Both the position numbers and the translations under genes were made by a program. A DNA stretch of 20,425 nt, taken from assembly GCA_910578715.1 (NCBI GenBank), contig CAJTRL010000067.1, positions 1 to 20,425 on the forward strand, given 5' to 3'. The notes under the pieces are model-generated. The model did not search any database, was not told where the DNA came from, and worked only from the letters and a program-made list of their open reading frames with translations. The DNA is from an uncultured Lachnospiraceae bacterium. GTDB taxonomy: Bacteria; Bacillota; Clostridia; Lachnospirales; Lachnospiraceae. This document shows, in pieces, positions 6,448-13,001 of the stretch. The first letter of the stretch is position 1. Each line of letters starts with the position of its first letter.

Positions 6448-8067
6448 ATGAAGTTTAGACTTAAATCTTTATCAATAATTTTATCAATGCTTATCTTTAT
6501 CTTTTCTATATTTCAATGTAATTTAGTTGTATATGCTTCGGCTGCTGATTTAGCTGCACATCTTCCTGATTGGGATGAATTATCTGAATTTGATAAATGG
6601 GTTATGATAATTGAAATGTGTGGTGTTAGTGCTCGAGCTCTTTGGAAAGGAGACTATGAAGCAATTTTAAATAATATAAAAGCAGTTTCTGATTATGCAG
6701 AGGGAGACCCTCTTGAATCAGGTGCGGTTACTGTTTCTAATGATGGCATTATTCTTTCTGAAGATTTAATGTCTGCTTTCAAGCAAGCCCTTCTCGAATA
6801 CGCTGAGGAAACGAACGGTTTTAGACTATATTCAACAACAAATATTAACACTGTTTCCCCGACAATGTTTAGTACCTCTTATGAATATAATTCTTTTATA
6901 AATTTAGTACAAGAATCTGGTTGTATTGCGGTTAGAAATGAACGTAGAAAAAATAATTGTTTTTATGTTGCGCTACCTTTTCATGAATTTGAAAACCCTG
7001 TTTCTTTAGTAAATTCTTTTCCTTCTTCTCTTATTCGGACGAGAGCTATACTTTATGATACATTTTCGTGGCAACAATTATCTTATTCTTATTATGAAAT
7101 AAAAACACGTTATGTTGATGATTCCGGTTATGTAAGTTATAAAACTTTTAATTCTTACAAAGAAGGGAAAAAGGGGAGTATTCTTGATATTGCTGATTTT
7201 TTTCTCGGCTGGCAAATCGATGTTGGTAATGCTCCCGGCGAGTATCAGTATATTTTATATTCCACCGACGGCCGCAAACTAAGAGTATTTAATTCCCTTA
7301 ATGCCTTAAAAAATTACACTGTCGGCCAGCGCGGTGTTTACTTCGGTTCCGGTTTCTATGATACGCCCGGTGAAATAAAAGTGTCTTTTGATGACCTCGA
7401 AAAATATATGAATAAAGACTATGACAAACTTTTTGACGAATTAAAAGATTTAATCAATAAGGAATCTGACGGGAATGAGGACAGCCTGACCGAAGAGGAT
7501 TTGGAAAAACTCGTTGACAAGATTTTAAATGCTTCCGGTGGAGACGGCGGTTCCGGTTCTGGCTCTGGTTCTTCTTCCGGTATCATCGGCTGGCTCGAAA
7601 AAATATACGACAAACTGGCCGACATGCTCAAACAGCTCAAATCAATCAAACGCTGGACGGTTGTTGACACAGTAATCAACGGCGTGGATGCCGTTGCCGA
7701 CTGGCTCGACCTGATACATGACATTATCAGCGACGCCGATGACGGCATGGAATCCGCCGTTTCCACCCTCTCCTCCGCCCTTGACGACTCTGCCGGGCTT
7801 TTGAAAAAGAAATTCCCGTTCAGCGTGCCGTGGGATATTCTCGCCTTTGTGACGCTCTTTGCCGCCGAACCGGAAGTCCCGCACTTTGAAATACCCATTG
7901 ACATCGGTGTTTCTGCTGTCGGCCTGGACATACACTATGACTTTGTCGTCGATTTTTCAGACTACCAGTATCTGTCCGACGTTCTGCGCGCAGTCCTCTC
8001 CCTGACCTATGCGGTCGGCCTTATCAAGATGACTGCGGGCGTCGCCAGCACAAAAAAGGAGGAATGA
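6448..8067 (+). CDS. pIII-like adsorption / virion-release protein
   Basis: A 539-residue protein with a clear signal peptide (MKFRLK, then LSIILSMLIFIFSIF; cleavage probably after ASA, residue 32). A large exported N-terminal region follows, then a Gly/Ser linker (ASGGDGGSGSGSGSSSG, 362-378) and a C-terminal region with hydrophobic helices (WDILAFVTLF near 461; LRAVLSLTYAVGLIKM near 515). Signal peptide, receptor-binding N-part, glycine linker and membrane anchor are the plan of inovirus pIII, which binds the host and frees the virion. GGAGGATTT precedes ATG 6448. The first ~250 codons are markedly AT-rich and the rest GC-richer, as if the N-part had been exchanged. The stop overlaps the next start. 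Confidence 0.75.
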   Translation: MKFRLKSLSIILSMLIFIFSIFQCNLVVYASAADLAAHLPDWDELSEFDKWVMIIEMCGVSARALWKGDYEAILNNIKAVSDYAEGDPLESGAVTVSNDGIILSEDLMSAFKQALLEYAEETNGFRLYSTTNINTVSPTMFSTSYEYNSFINLVQESGCIAVRNERRKNNCFYVALPFHEFENPVSLVNSFPSSLIRTRAILYDTFSWQQLSYSYYEIKTRYVDDSGYVSYKTFNSYKEGKKGSILDIADFFLGWQIDVGNAPGEYQYILYSTDGRKLRVFNSLNALKNYTVGQRGVYFGSGFYDTPGEIKVSFDDLEKYMNKDYDKLFDELKDLINKESDGNEDSLTEEDLEKLVDKILNASGGDGGSGSGSGSSSGIIGWLEKIYDKLADMLKQLKSIKRWTVVDTVINGVDAVADWLDLIHDIISDADDGMESAVSTLSSALDDSAGLLKKKFPFSVPWDILAFVTLFAAEPEVPHFEIPIDIGVSAVGLDIHYDFVVDFSDYQYLSDVLRAVLSLTYAVGLIKMTAGVASTKKEE

Positions 8068-8309
8068 CTGTGATTGATGTAATTAAATCGTTTTTTTCCG
8101 GTATCTATGCACTGCTTCCGGATTCCCCGTTCCAGACATTTTTTTCCGGTTATGAGTTTGACTTTCTCCACTGGCTCAACTGGTTTATTCCCTTTGACAT
8201 CTGCTTTAAGATAACCGAAGTCTGGGTTGCCGCCATTGCGCTTTATTACCTGTTCGTCATCATCAAGAAAATCGTATTCGATTTAATTATCGGCAAGCTG
8301 ATTGCCTGA
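8064..8309 (+). CDS. pVI-like minor virion protein
   Basis: 81 residues if started at ATG 8064, which overlaps the previous stop; a GTG at 8070 is 7 bases from GGAGG and may be the true start (79 residues). It holds FFSGIYALLPDSPFQTFFSG, an aromatic stretch (FLHWLNWFIPFD) and a hydrophobic segment (VAAIALYYLFVIIKKIVF). A small membrane protein between pIII and Zot is the standard position of pVI in inoviruses; the call rests on that and on hydrophobicity. Confidence 0.65.
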   Translation: MTVIDVIKSFFSGIYALLPDSPFQTFFSGYEFDFLHWLNWFIPFDICFKITEVWVAAIALYYLFVIIKKIVFDLIIGKLIA

Positions 8310-8329
8310 AAAAAAAGAAAGGGGACTGT

Positions 8330-9052
8330 ATGATTTATTTCTATACCGGGACGCCCGGTTCCGGGAAATCTCTCCACATGGCTTCCGTTATCCATGACGC
8401 TGTCTGGTCTGGAAAAAATGTCATTGCAAACTTTGAAATCAATGAGCAGTATTTTGCAAAATCCAGGCATCCGGACAGGCTTGGAAAATTTATCTATGCC
8501 AGCAACCGGGAATGGATGACAAACGCTTATACGGCAAGGCAGTCTTTTGACCCTGTGCGGGGCACGATGTTCAAAGGCACCGTCCCGGAAAACCGCTATA
8601 CCTATCTGGACGGGCTCTACTCTTATGCAATGCAGTTCCATGAACGTGACCGGAAGGGAAATATTAAGGAACACCAGACGCTGCTTGTTTTTGATGAATG
8701 CCAGGAACTGTTTAACAACCGGAACTGGGCGAAAAAAGACCGTCTTGACTGGATAGCGTTTTTCCGGGAACACCGGAAATATGGATTTGACGTTTATCTG
8801 ATATCACAGGATGACAAAGTGATTGATAAACAGGTGCGGGCCGTTTTGCAGTTCCGGGTGGAACACCGTTCGGTAAAAAACTATAAGCTGGCCGGAAAAC
8901 TGCTTGCTTTTCTCCGGGGCGGCCAGCTTTTCGTGTGGATTATGAGCAACTACCAGATACGGGGAAAAGACGGCCGTCTCTGCTCCGAGTTTTTTACAGG
9001 GAAAAAGTTTTATGATTTTTATAACAGCTACCAGACATTCCACACGGGCTAA
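8330..9052 (+). CDS. zot: Zot/pI-like morphogenesis ATPase
   Basis: 240 residues with Walker A GTPGSGKS at 7-14 and Walker B LLVFDE at 118-123, then FFREHRKYGFDVYLISQD, the conserved region after Walker B in the Zot/pI/FtsK-HerA-like group. This inner-membrane ATPase drives extrusion of filamentous virions. Family members usually have a transmembrane helix after the ATPase domain; here the C-terminus (FVWIMSNYQIRGKDGRLCSEFF) has no clear one, so the protein may be peripheral, perhaps held by one of the small membrane proteins. AAAGGGGAC precedes ATG 8330. It is the diagnostic inovirus gene of the element. Confidence 0.88.
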   Translation: MIYFYTGTPGSGKSLHMASVIHDAVWSGKNVIANFEINEQYFAKSRHPDRLGKFIYASNREWMTNAYTARQSFDPVRGTMFKGTVPENRYTYLDGLYSYAMQFHERDRKGNIKEHQTLLVFDECQELFNNRNWAKKDRLDWIAFFREHRKYGFDVYLISQDDKVIDKQVRAVLQFRVEHRSVKNYKLAGKLLAFLRGGQLFVWIMSNYQIRGKDGRLCSEFFTGKKFYDFYNSYQTFHTG

Positions 9053-9087
9053 TGCCCGGAGCCGGCGACGGGCCTATGCCCGTGTGG
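9040..9087. repeat. nested hairpin at the end of zot
   Basis: CCACACGGGC (9040-9049) pairs perfectly with GCCCGTGTGG (9078-9087); inside, GCCCG and CGGGC form a second stem around a GC-rich loop. It overlaps the last codons of zot and has no T-run. It may end the zot message or belong to the origin region. Confidence 0.5.
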
Positions 9088-9155
9088 AACGGATGGGGGC
9101 TGTTATAAAAGAAATTTTTGTTCCGGACAGGTTTTTCATGGAGCGGCGGAGCGTA

Positions 9156-9268
9156 CCCTTTACGTCAGGAAGGGAATGTTAGCCTGTCGGCTGGCGTCGC
9201 CGCCATGCTTTACCGGAGGCGCCGCCCGGCGGCTGGTGGACATTCCCGCGGGTCCCTGACGTCAAGGG
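9156..9268. repeat. large GC-rich inverted repeat upstream of the origin
   Basis: Arms 9156-9179 and 9240-9268 share CCCTT-ACGTCAGG and GGGAATGT blocks, separated in the right arm by a few extra bases, giving a long interrupted stem closing a GC-rich ~60-base loop (GGCGTCGCCGCC, GGCGCCGCCCGGCGGC). No convincing gene is present. Candidate packaging signal, strand-switch structure or auxiliary origin element. Confidence 0.5.
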
Positions 9269-9272
9269 CGCG

Positions 9273-9309
9273 GAAGTTCACAAGGCCTAGTATTACCCTT
9301 GTGAACTTC
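9273..9309 (+). other. CRESS-type replication origin: stem-loop with nonanucleotide TAGTATTAC
   Basis: GAAGTTCACAAGG (9273-9285) and CCTTGTGAACTTC (9297-9309) form a perfect 13-bp stem. The 11-base loop CCTAGTATTAC carries TAGTATTAC at 9288-9296. In circoviruses and geminiviruses a nonamer of this pattern (NANTATTAC) at the top of a stem-loop is nicked by Rep between bases 7 and 8 to start rolling-circle replication; here that would fall between 9294 and 9295. Iterons lie immediately downstream and the CRESS-type rep starts 123 bases after the stem. Stem, loop motif, iterons and cognate Rep all agree. Confidence 0.85.
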
Positions 9310-9408
9310 TGTGACATGTGACATTTTTCAGTTTTTGCCGGATTTATCATGTTTTCGGCTGTGACATTTTTTGTGACATCTTCTGTGACATCGCAACTTC
9401 TGTGACAT
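9310..9408 (+). repeat. six TGTGACAT iterons, candidate Rep-binding sites
   Basis: TGTGACAT at 9310-9317, 9317-9324, 9360-9367, 9372-9379, 9384-9391 and 9401-9408. The longer AACTTCTGTGACAT occurs at 9304 and again at 9395, so the first iteron is joined to the stem-loop foot. Iterons beside a nonanucleotide hairpin are the specificity sites of CRESS-type Reps. They also overlap the rep promoter region, suggesting autoregulation. Confidence 0.75.
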
Positions 9409-9431
9409 TTTATAAGATTTAAGGGGATAAC

Positions 9432-10439
9432 ATGAATGACAGGACACGCTCAAGAAAGTGGCTTCTCACTTTCAACAATCCGGAGAAATTCGGGTTTTCT
9501 CATGATAATATAAAAGCCGCACTTTCCACTATAAAAAATCTCGGCTACTGGTGTATGTGCGATGAAGTTGGAAAAGAGGGCACCTATCACACGCATCTTT
9601 TTATTTACCGTTCCGATGCGCTCCGGTTCGAGACAATTAAAAAGAAATTTCCTACGGCTCATATAGATTATTGCCGTGGTACAACCCAGGAAAACCGGGA
9701 CTACATACGCAAAGAGGGAAAACATAAGGACACCGACAAGGAAGATACGAACTTGCGCAATACCTTTGAAGAATTCGGGGAATGCCCGATAGAGGAACAG
9801 GGGAAACGCAATGACCTGAATGCACTTTACTCCATGATTAAAGACGGGTTAAGCAACTATGAGATACTGGAAAGCAATCCGGGGTACATGTTACAGCTCG
9901 AAAAGATAGAAAACTGCCGCCAGGTACTCCGCGGGGAAGAGTTCAAAAATAAATTTCGGGAACTCGAAACGGAATACTGGTTTGGAAAAACCGCTACCGG
10001 AAAAACCAGGACGATTATGGAACGTTACGGCTATGAGAATGTTTACCGGGTAACGGACTATAAGCACCCGTTTGATACTTATAAAGGACAGGATATTTTA
10101 ATTTTCGAGGAGTTCCACTCAAATATCAAAATTCAGGATATGCTGAACTATCTCGACGGCTATCCGCTTGACCTTCCCTGTCGTTATAACAACAAAGTAG
10201 CTTGCTATACGAAAGTCTACATCACCAGCAACATGTCCCTGAAAGACCAGTACACCAACATTCAGAGAGAGTATGAAGAGACATGGAACGCCTTCCTAAG
10301 AAGAATCAACGTAGTAAAGACTTTTGGCCAGAATGGTCTTGTCCGGTGTGAATCGGTGCATGATTTCCTCTACGGGTTCCATTCTCCGGAAGAATACGCA
10401 CAGACAGAGAATTATCCGGATATTCCCTTTGATTTATAA
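9432..10439 (+). CDS. rep: CRESS-type Rep: HUH endonuclease plus SF3 helicase
   Basis: 335 residues. Endonuclease: motif I LLTFNNP (11-17), motif II HTH (53-55, in YHTHLFIY), motif III YIRK (91-94) with Tyr91 as nicking residue. Helicase: Walker A GKTATGKT (185-192), Walker B ILIFEE (222-227), motif C VYITSN (262-267). This is the two-domain order of Reps in circoviruses, geminiviruses and bacterial pCRESS plasmids, and unlike the usual filamentous-phage initiators. It should nick the upstream stem-loop, stay 5'-linked and unwind the duplex. AAGGGG lies 5 bases before ATG 9432. It is followed by its own terminator. All catalytic residues are present. Confidence 0.93.
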   Translation: MNDRTRSRKWLLTFNNPEKFGFSHDNIKAALSTIKNLGYWCMCDEVGKEGTYHTHLFIYRSDALRFETIKKKFPTAHIDYCRGTTQENRDYIRKEGKHKDTDKEDTNLRNTFEEFGECPIEEQGKRNDLNALYSMIKDGLSNYEILESNPGYMLQLEKIENCRQVLRGEEFKNKFRELETEYWFGKTATGKTRTIMERYGYENVYRVTDYKHPFDTYKGQDILIFEEFHSNIKIQDMLNYLDGYPLDLPCRYNNKVACYTKVYITSNMSLKDQYTNIQREYEETWNAFLRRINVVKTFGQNGLVRCESVHDFLYGFHSPEEYAQTENYPDIPFDL

Positions 10440-10443
10440 AGAG

Positions 10444-10482
10444 AAACAGGGAGAAGCATTTTATCGCTTTTCCCTGTTTTTT
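10444..10482 (+). terminator. rho-independent terminator of rep
   Basis: AAACAGGGAGAAGC (10444-10457) pairs with GCTTTTCCCTGTTT (10466-10479), one G-U, 8-base loop, ending in a run of T. It lies between rep and the convergent minus-strand small genes and could act in both directions. Confidence 0.8.
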
Positions 10483-10483
10483 G

Positions 10484-10648
10484 CTACCGTTTCAGTGCTT
10501 TTTCCAGCCTGTCCATGAGTCTGTTGTATTTCTTTTTGTATCTTACATCGTCCCCGGCTTCTTTATACTCGTTTAGTTCCTCCAAATCCTCTTTGATGCC
10601 TTCTACAAAATCTTTATATTGGTTGTCTGTCATTCCCATTTCTTCCAT
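10484..10648 (-). CDS. small charged protein (54 aa)
   Basis: A minus-strand gene starting at ATG 10648 with GGGAGTGGGG upstream. The product is highly charged and helical (MTDNQYKDFVEGIKEDLEELNEYKEAGDDVRYKKKYNRL broken over two helices), typical of a small coiled-coil. Last gene of a minus-strand group between Rep and transposase, ending at the rep terminator. No family recognised; a regulatory or host-takeover role is a guess. Confidence 0.6.
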   Translation of the reverse strand: MEEMGMTDNQYKDFVEGIKEDLEELNEYKEAGDDVRYKKKYNRLMDRLEKALKR

Positions 10649-10703
10649 TCTGCCCCACTCCCTTCTAAGGGATATTATAGGCTTTTTCCTTTCTTTCAGT
10701 CAA

Positions 10704-10958
10704 TCAGATTTTGAAACCGTATAGTTCATATATCAGCTGTTCGTATTCTGTTTTATTGATAAAATGTGCTCCATACATTCCGTAAATAAATCCCCATATG
10801 TAGTTTTTATATGTTTCTATATCATCTGTGTTATTGTCCTCCTGTGTTTTTTTATGCCAGCTTGCCAAAACTCCATATACACCGTTGTGCTCTTTATATT
10901 TCATACACCGTTTTTCTTCTGTCTTTTCCATTTTTTCGATTAGTTCCTGTATTGTCAT
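10704..10958 (-). CDS. small hypothetical protein (84 aa)
   Basis: Starts at ATG 10958; GGGGAG lies in a leader that is repeated before the next gene upstream. The product is soluble, Tyr/Trp-rich and acidic to neutral (YKNYIWGFIYGMYGAHF, YEQLIYELYGFKI), with a charged helical front (IQELIEKMEKTEEKRCMKY). No family recognised. Second of the closely spaced minus-strand genes. Confidence 0.6.
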   Translation of the reverse strand: MTIQELIEKMEKTEEKRCMKYKEHNGVYGVLASWHKKTQEDNNTDDIETYKNYIWGFIYGMYGAHFINKTEYEQLIYELYGFKI

Positions 10959-10966
10959 GTTTTTCT

Positions 10967-10995
10967 CTTTCTCCCCGTTCTGCCGTTAGGCCAGC
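10967..10995 (-). repeat. repeated translation-leader sequence, copy 1
   Basis: On the minus strand this 29-base block (AACGGCAGAACGGGGAGAAAG core) closely matches 11203-11231, each sitting just before a start codon and including the Shine-Dalgarno. It could be a shared regulatory RNA site or a duplication. Confidence 0.45.
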
Positions 10996-11002
10996 ATCTT
11001 TG

Positions 11003-11191
11003 TTACCAGTCCATTTTTTCAATTTCTATCAGCATTCTTGCCGCTGATAATCCGTCAATGACTTGTAAGTCCTGTAATGCTCTTATGTACCCGGCTCTGT
11101 ATGCAACAGAATCATTTCTAAGTGAATAAGGTGTCAGTGCCATTTTCATAACTGAAATTTCTTCCAGCTGTTTTTTCTGTTTTTTTGTCAT
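11003..11191 (-). CDS. small hypothetical protein (62 aa)
   Basis: ATG 11191 with GGGGAGAAAGG upstream, inside the repeated leader. Helical, charged product (MTKKQKKQLEEISVMKMAL, YRAGYIRALQDLQVIDGLSAARMLIEIEKMDW). No signal peptide or membrane helix and no family recognised. It is the most upstream complete gene of the minus-strand group, opposite in direction to rep and the transposase. Confidence 0.6.
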   Translation of the reverse strand: MTKKQKKQLEEISVMKMALTPYSLRNDSVAYRAGYIRALQDLQVIDGLSAARMLIEIEKMDW

Positions 11192-11202
11192 ATCTTTTTT
11201 TC

Positions 11203-11231
11203 CTTTCTCCCCGGTTCGCCGGTAGGTCAGC
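11203..11231 (-). repeat. repeated translation-leader sequence, copy 2
   Basis: Minus strand CTACCGGCGAACCGGGGAG core, the partner of 10967-10995. It also overlaps the stop codon of the frame at 11227. Confidence 0.45.
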
Positions 11232-11397
11232 GGTTTTTCTCTCCCCCCTCTGGCTTTGGTTTTGTGGCTCGGAGGGGCGCGTCGTATGTAGTTTTTGAAA
11301 CTGGTTTTTCCTGTATCACTTCCTTTCTTTCTGGCTTCGTATGTTGCGGTCTTCCGGGTTTGCGTGCAACGGCTTTTAAATTATTCGGATGGGAAAA
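11227..11397 (-). pseudogene. AT-hook-like basic reading frame lacking a clear start
   Basis: A minus-strand frame reads NNLKAVARKPGRPQHTKPE and then KEVIQEKPVSKTTYDAPLRATKP to a stop at 11227. KPGRP resembles the minor-groove AT-hook core. Composition (Lys/Pro/Arg-rich) looks protein-like, but there is no ATG; the only in-frame standard start is a GTG at 11319 placed too close to AAGGA, giving 30 residues. The 5' part runs into an AT-rich inverted repeat (11378-11506), so the true start may have been lost or replaced. Either a truncated gene or a short GTG-started one. Confidence 0.35.
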
Positions 11398-11506
11398 TCA
11401 GGTAATTTATTAAAAAAATGGTTCCTTATTTTTTTAATAAATAGATAAAAATTTTTATGCTTTTTAAAAATTTTTACGGTACTTGATTTTTTCAGCCGGA
11501 TAATTT
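11378..11506. repeat. AT-rich nested inverted repeats
   Basis: Outer arms 11378-11404 and 11480-11506 match at 22 of 27 positions. Inside is a perfect 14-bp stem, TTTATTAAAAAAAT / ATTTTTTTAATAAA (11406-11419, 11428-11441), with loop GGTTCCTT, then AAAAATTTTTA-type palindromes. Candidate single-strand (complementary-strand) origin, divergent control region or binding site; nothing decides between them. Confidence 0.5.
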
Positions 11507-11887
11507 ATGTTGCATAACGCAAATTCGGCAGACTGCAACAGAAGACAGAAAGAAAGGGAGGGAGACAGAAAAGGTCAGTTTCAAAAACGGCCGTCTTAGA
11601 AAACTTTTCCGGTAAAGGCCGGAATGTTTCTGAATGAAATGTAAGTCCCCCAACGGGGGATTTAGGGGGGATTTTTATCACACCGCTGTGGCATAGCGTC
11701 CGCATCTCCGGCGCTTGTCCCTTGCCAAAGGAGATGGGCTCCACGTTTTGTATTTTCTTATTCGGTTCTCTGCTTTTTTACGGGAAGGGAACTCTTTCTT
11801 TCCCGTATCTCTGTGGGTATGGTACAAATCTTTTCATAGTCTGTAACACGGTTTAACCCGGATTTTCAGCCGCATAAAAAGAAATCT
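11507..11887. other. non-coding stretch before the transposase
   Basis: No convincing gene on either strand. It holds two small hairpins: CCCCC AAC GGGGG (11647-11659) followed by a second G-run and TTTTT, and TACGGGAA / TTCCCGTA (11779-11786, 11800-11807). The first could be a weak plus-strand terminator. Confidence 0.4.
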
Positions 11888-11937
11888 TTGTAAAGGGCGC
11901 GGAGCGTTCATTTTACCCTTTACAAGGATTTTTTTTT
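11888..11937 (+). terminator. terminator-like hairpin, also a degenerate copy of the origin
   Basis: TTGTAAAGGG (11888-11897) pairs with CCCTTTACAA (11916-11925), followed by GGA and nine T. The loop reads CGCGGAGCGTTCATTTTA. Left stem plus loop, AAGGGCGCGGAGCGTTCA, matches the sequence leading into the true origin (AAGGGCGCGGAAGTTCA at 9264-9280), and TCATTTTACCC is a weak echo of the nonamer context TAGTATTACCC. It may block read-through into the transposase or be a secondary Rep site. Confidence 0.5.
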
Positions 11938-11972
11938 ATGACAGCCTCGGAAAAAAGGGGAATTCTGCCGTC

Positions 11973-13001
11973 ATGGGAAAATACATACAGGAAAGACAGC
12001 GTTACACCATCGAGATTCTTTTAAAGGAAAAATACTCTGTCCCGCGCATCGCCGGGATTCTGGATATCAAATACCACACGCTCCGCACAGAAATAAAACG
12101 CGGCACCGTTAAACAGCTGGATTCGCTTTTAAAAGAACACTATGTCTATAAGGCGGACTACGCCCAGATGGTCTATGAAAAATCCGTTTCCAGCCGCGGC
12201 CGGAATCTGAAAATCTGTTCTGACCACGCTTTTGCTGCCTACATCGAACATATGATAAAAGATTTAAAATACTCTCCGGAAGCACTTATCCAGCATATGA
12301 AAAACGAGGGAATCCGCTTTTCCGTCACCCTCTGCCCCAAAACCATCTACAATTATCTTGACATGGAGCTTTTCCTGAATGTTTCAAACAAAGATTTGAC
12401 TTCCAAAAAGGAAGGGAAAAAGAAAAAGAAAGAATCTTCTTCTGTTGCCCTGAATAACCGGAAAGGCCGTTCCATAGAGGAACGCCCGGGAAATGTACAG
12501 AACAGGGATTCTTACGGACACTGGGAAATGGACACTGTTGTCGGCGGACAGGGAAAAGGGAAATCCTGTCTGCTGGTGCTCTCCGAGCGGATGACGCGGG
12601 AAGAAATCGTTGTGAAGATGAAAGATAAAAAAACCTCTTCCACCGTCCACGCGTTGAACATGCTGGAAAAGAAGTACGGAAGCAGAGCTTTCCGGCAGAA
12701 ATTTAAGACAATTACTGTTGATAATGGTGTGGAATTTTTAGACAGTAATGGTATCGAGAAAAGCAGATATACAAAGGGGAACCGGACAACGCTTTACTAC
12801 TGCCATCCGTACAGCAGTTGGGAGAGAGGAACAAACGAGAACATTAACCGGATGATACGGAGATTTTTTCCGAAAGGTACGGACTTCGATAAAGTGTCCG
12901 TAAAACAGGTAAAAATGGTGGAAGCATGGATAAACAACTATCCCCGGAAAATCCTGGGCGGTTTAAGCAGTAATGCTTTCAGAGAAAGTCTTTCGGAATA
13001 G
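11973..13001 (+). CDS. IS30-family DD33E transposase
   Basis: 342 residues. N-terminal helix-turn-helix (SVPRIAGILDIKYHTLRTEIKRG, split 22-44), then the IS30 catalytic core: HWEMDTVVG (Asp187), ITVDNGVEF (Asp250) and SSWERGTNEN (Glu284), giving the DD(33)E spacing typical of IS30, plus RRFFPKGTDF. All catalytic residues are present. Spiroplasma filamentous phages are known to carry IS30- or IS3-type transposases, so this is likely the phage's own integration enzyme. I see no terminal inverted repeats hugging the gene, which argues against an independent IS. Its ribosome site is poor (AGGGG about 14 bases before ATG 11973). Confidence 0.88.
   Translation: MGKYIQERQRYTIEILLKEKYSVPRIAGILDIKYHTLRTEIKRGTVKQLDSLLKEHYVYKADYAQMVYEKSVSSRGRNLKICSDHAFAAYIEHMIKDLKYSPEALIQHMKNEGIRFSVTLCPKTIYNYLDMELFLNVSNKDLTSKKEGKKKKKESSSVALNNRKGRSIEERPGNVQNRDSYGHWEMDTVVGGQGKGKSCLLVLSERMTREEIVVKMKDKKTSSTVHALNMLEKKYGSRAFRQKFKTITVDNGVEFLDSNGIEKSRYTKGNRTTLYYCHPYSSWERGTNENINRMIRRFFPKGTDFDKVSVKQVKMVEAWINNYPRKILGGLSSNAFRESLSE

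Noticed and set aside
7419..7931. 170-residue minus-strand frame opposite the pIII-like gene
   Set aside because: Ser/Pro-rich shadow of the Gly/Ser linker and anchor coding sequence.
8246..8773. 175-residue minus-strand frame opposite zot
   Set aside because: Antisense shadow of a well-supported gene.
9118..9321. Plus-strand open frame of 67 residues between zot and rep
   Set aside because: It lies across the origin hairpins, has unnatural Arg/Gly-rich composition caused by GC-rich stems and lacks a ribosome site.
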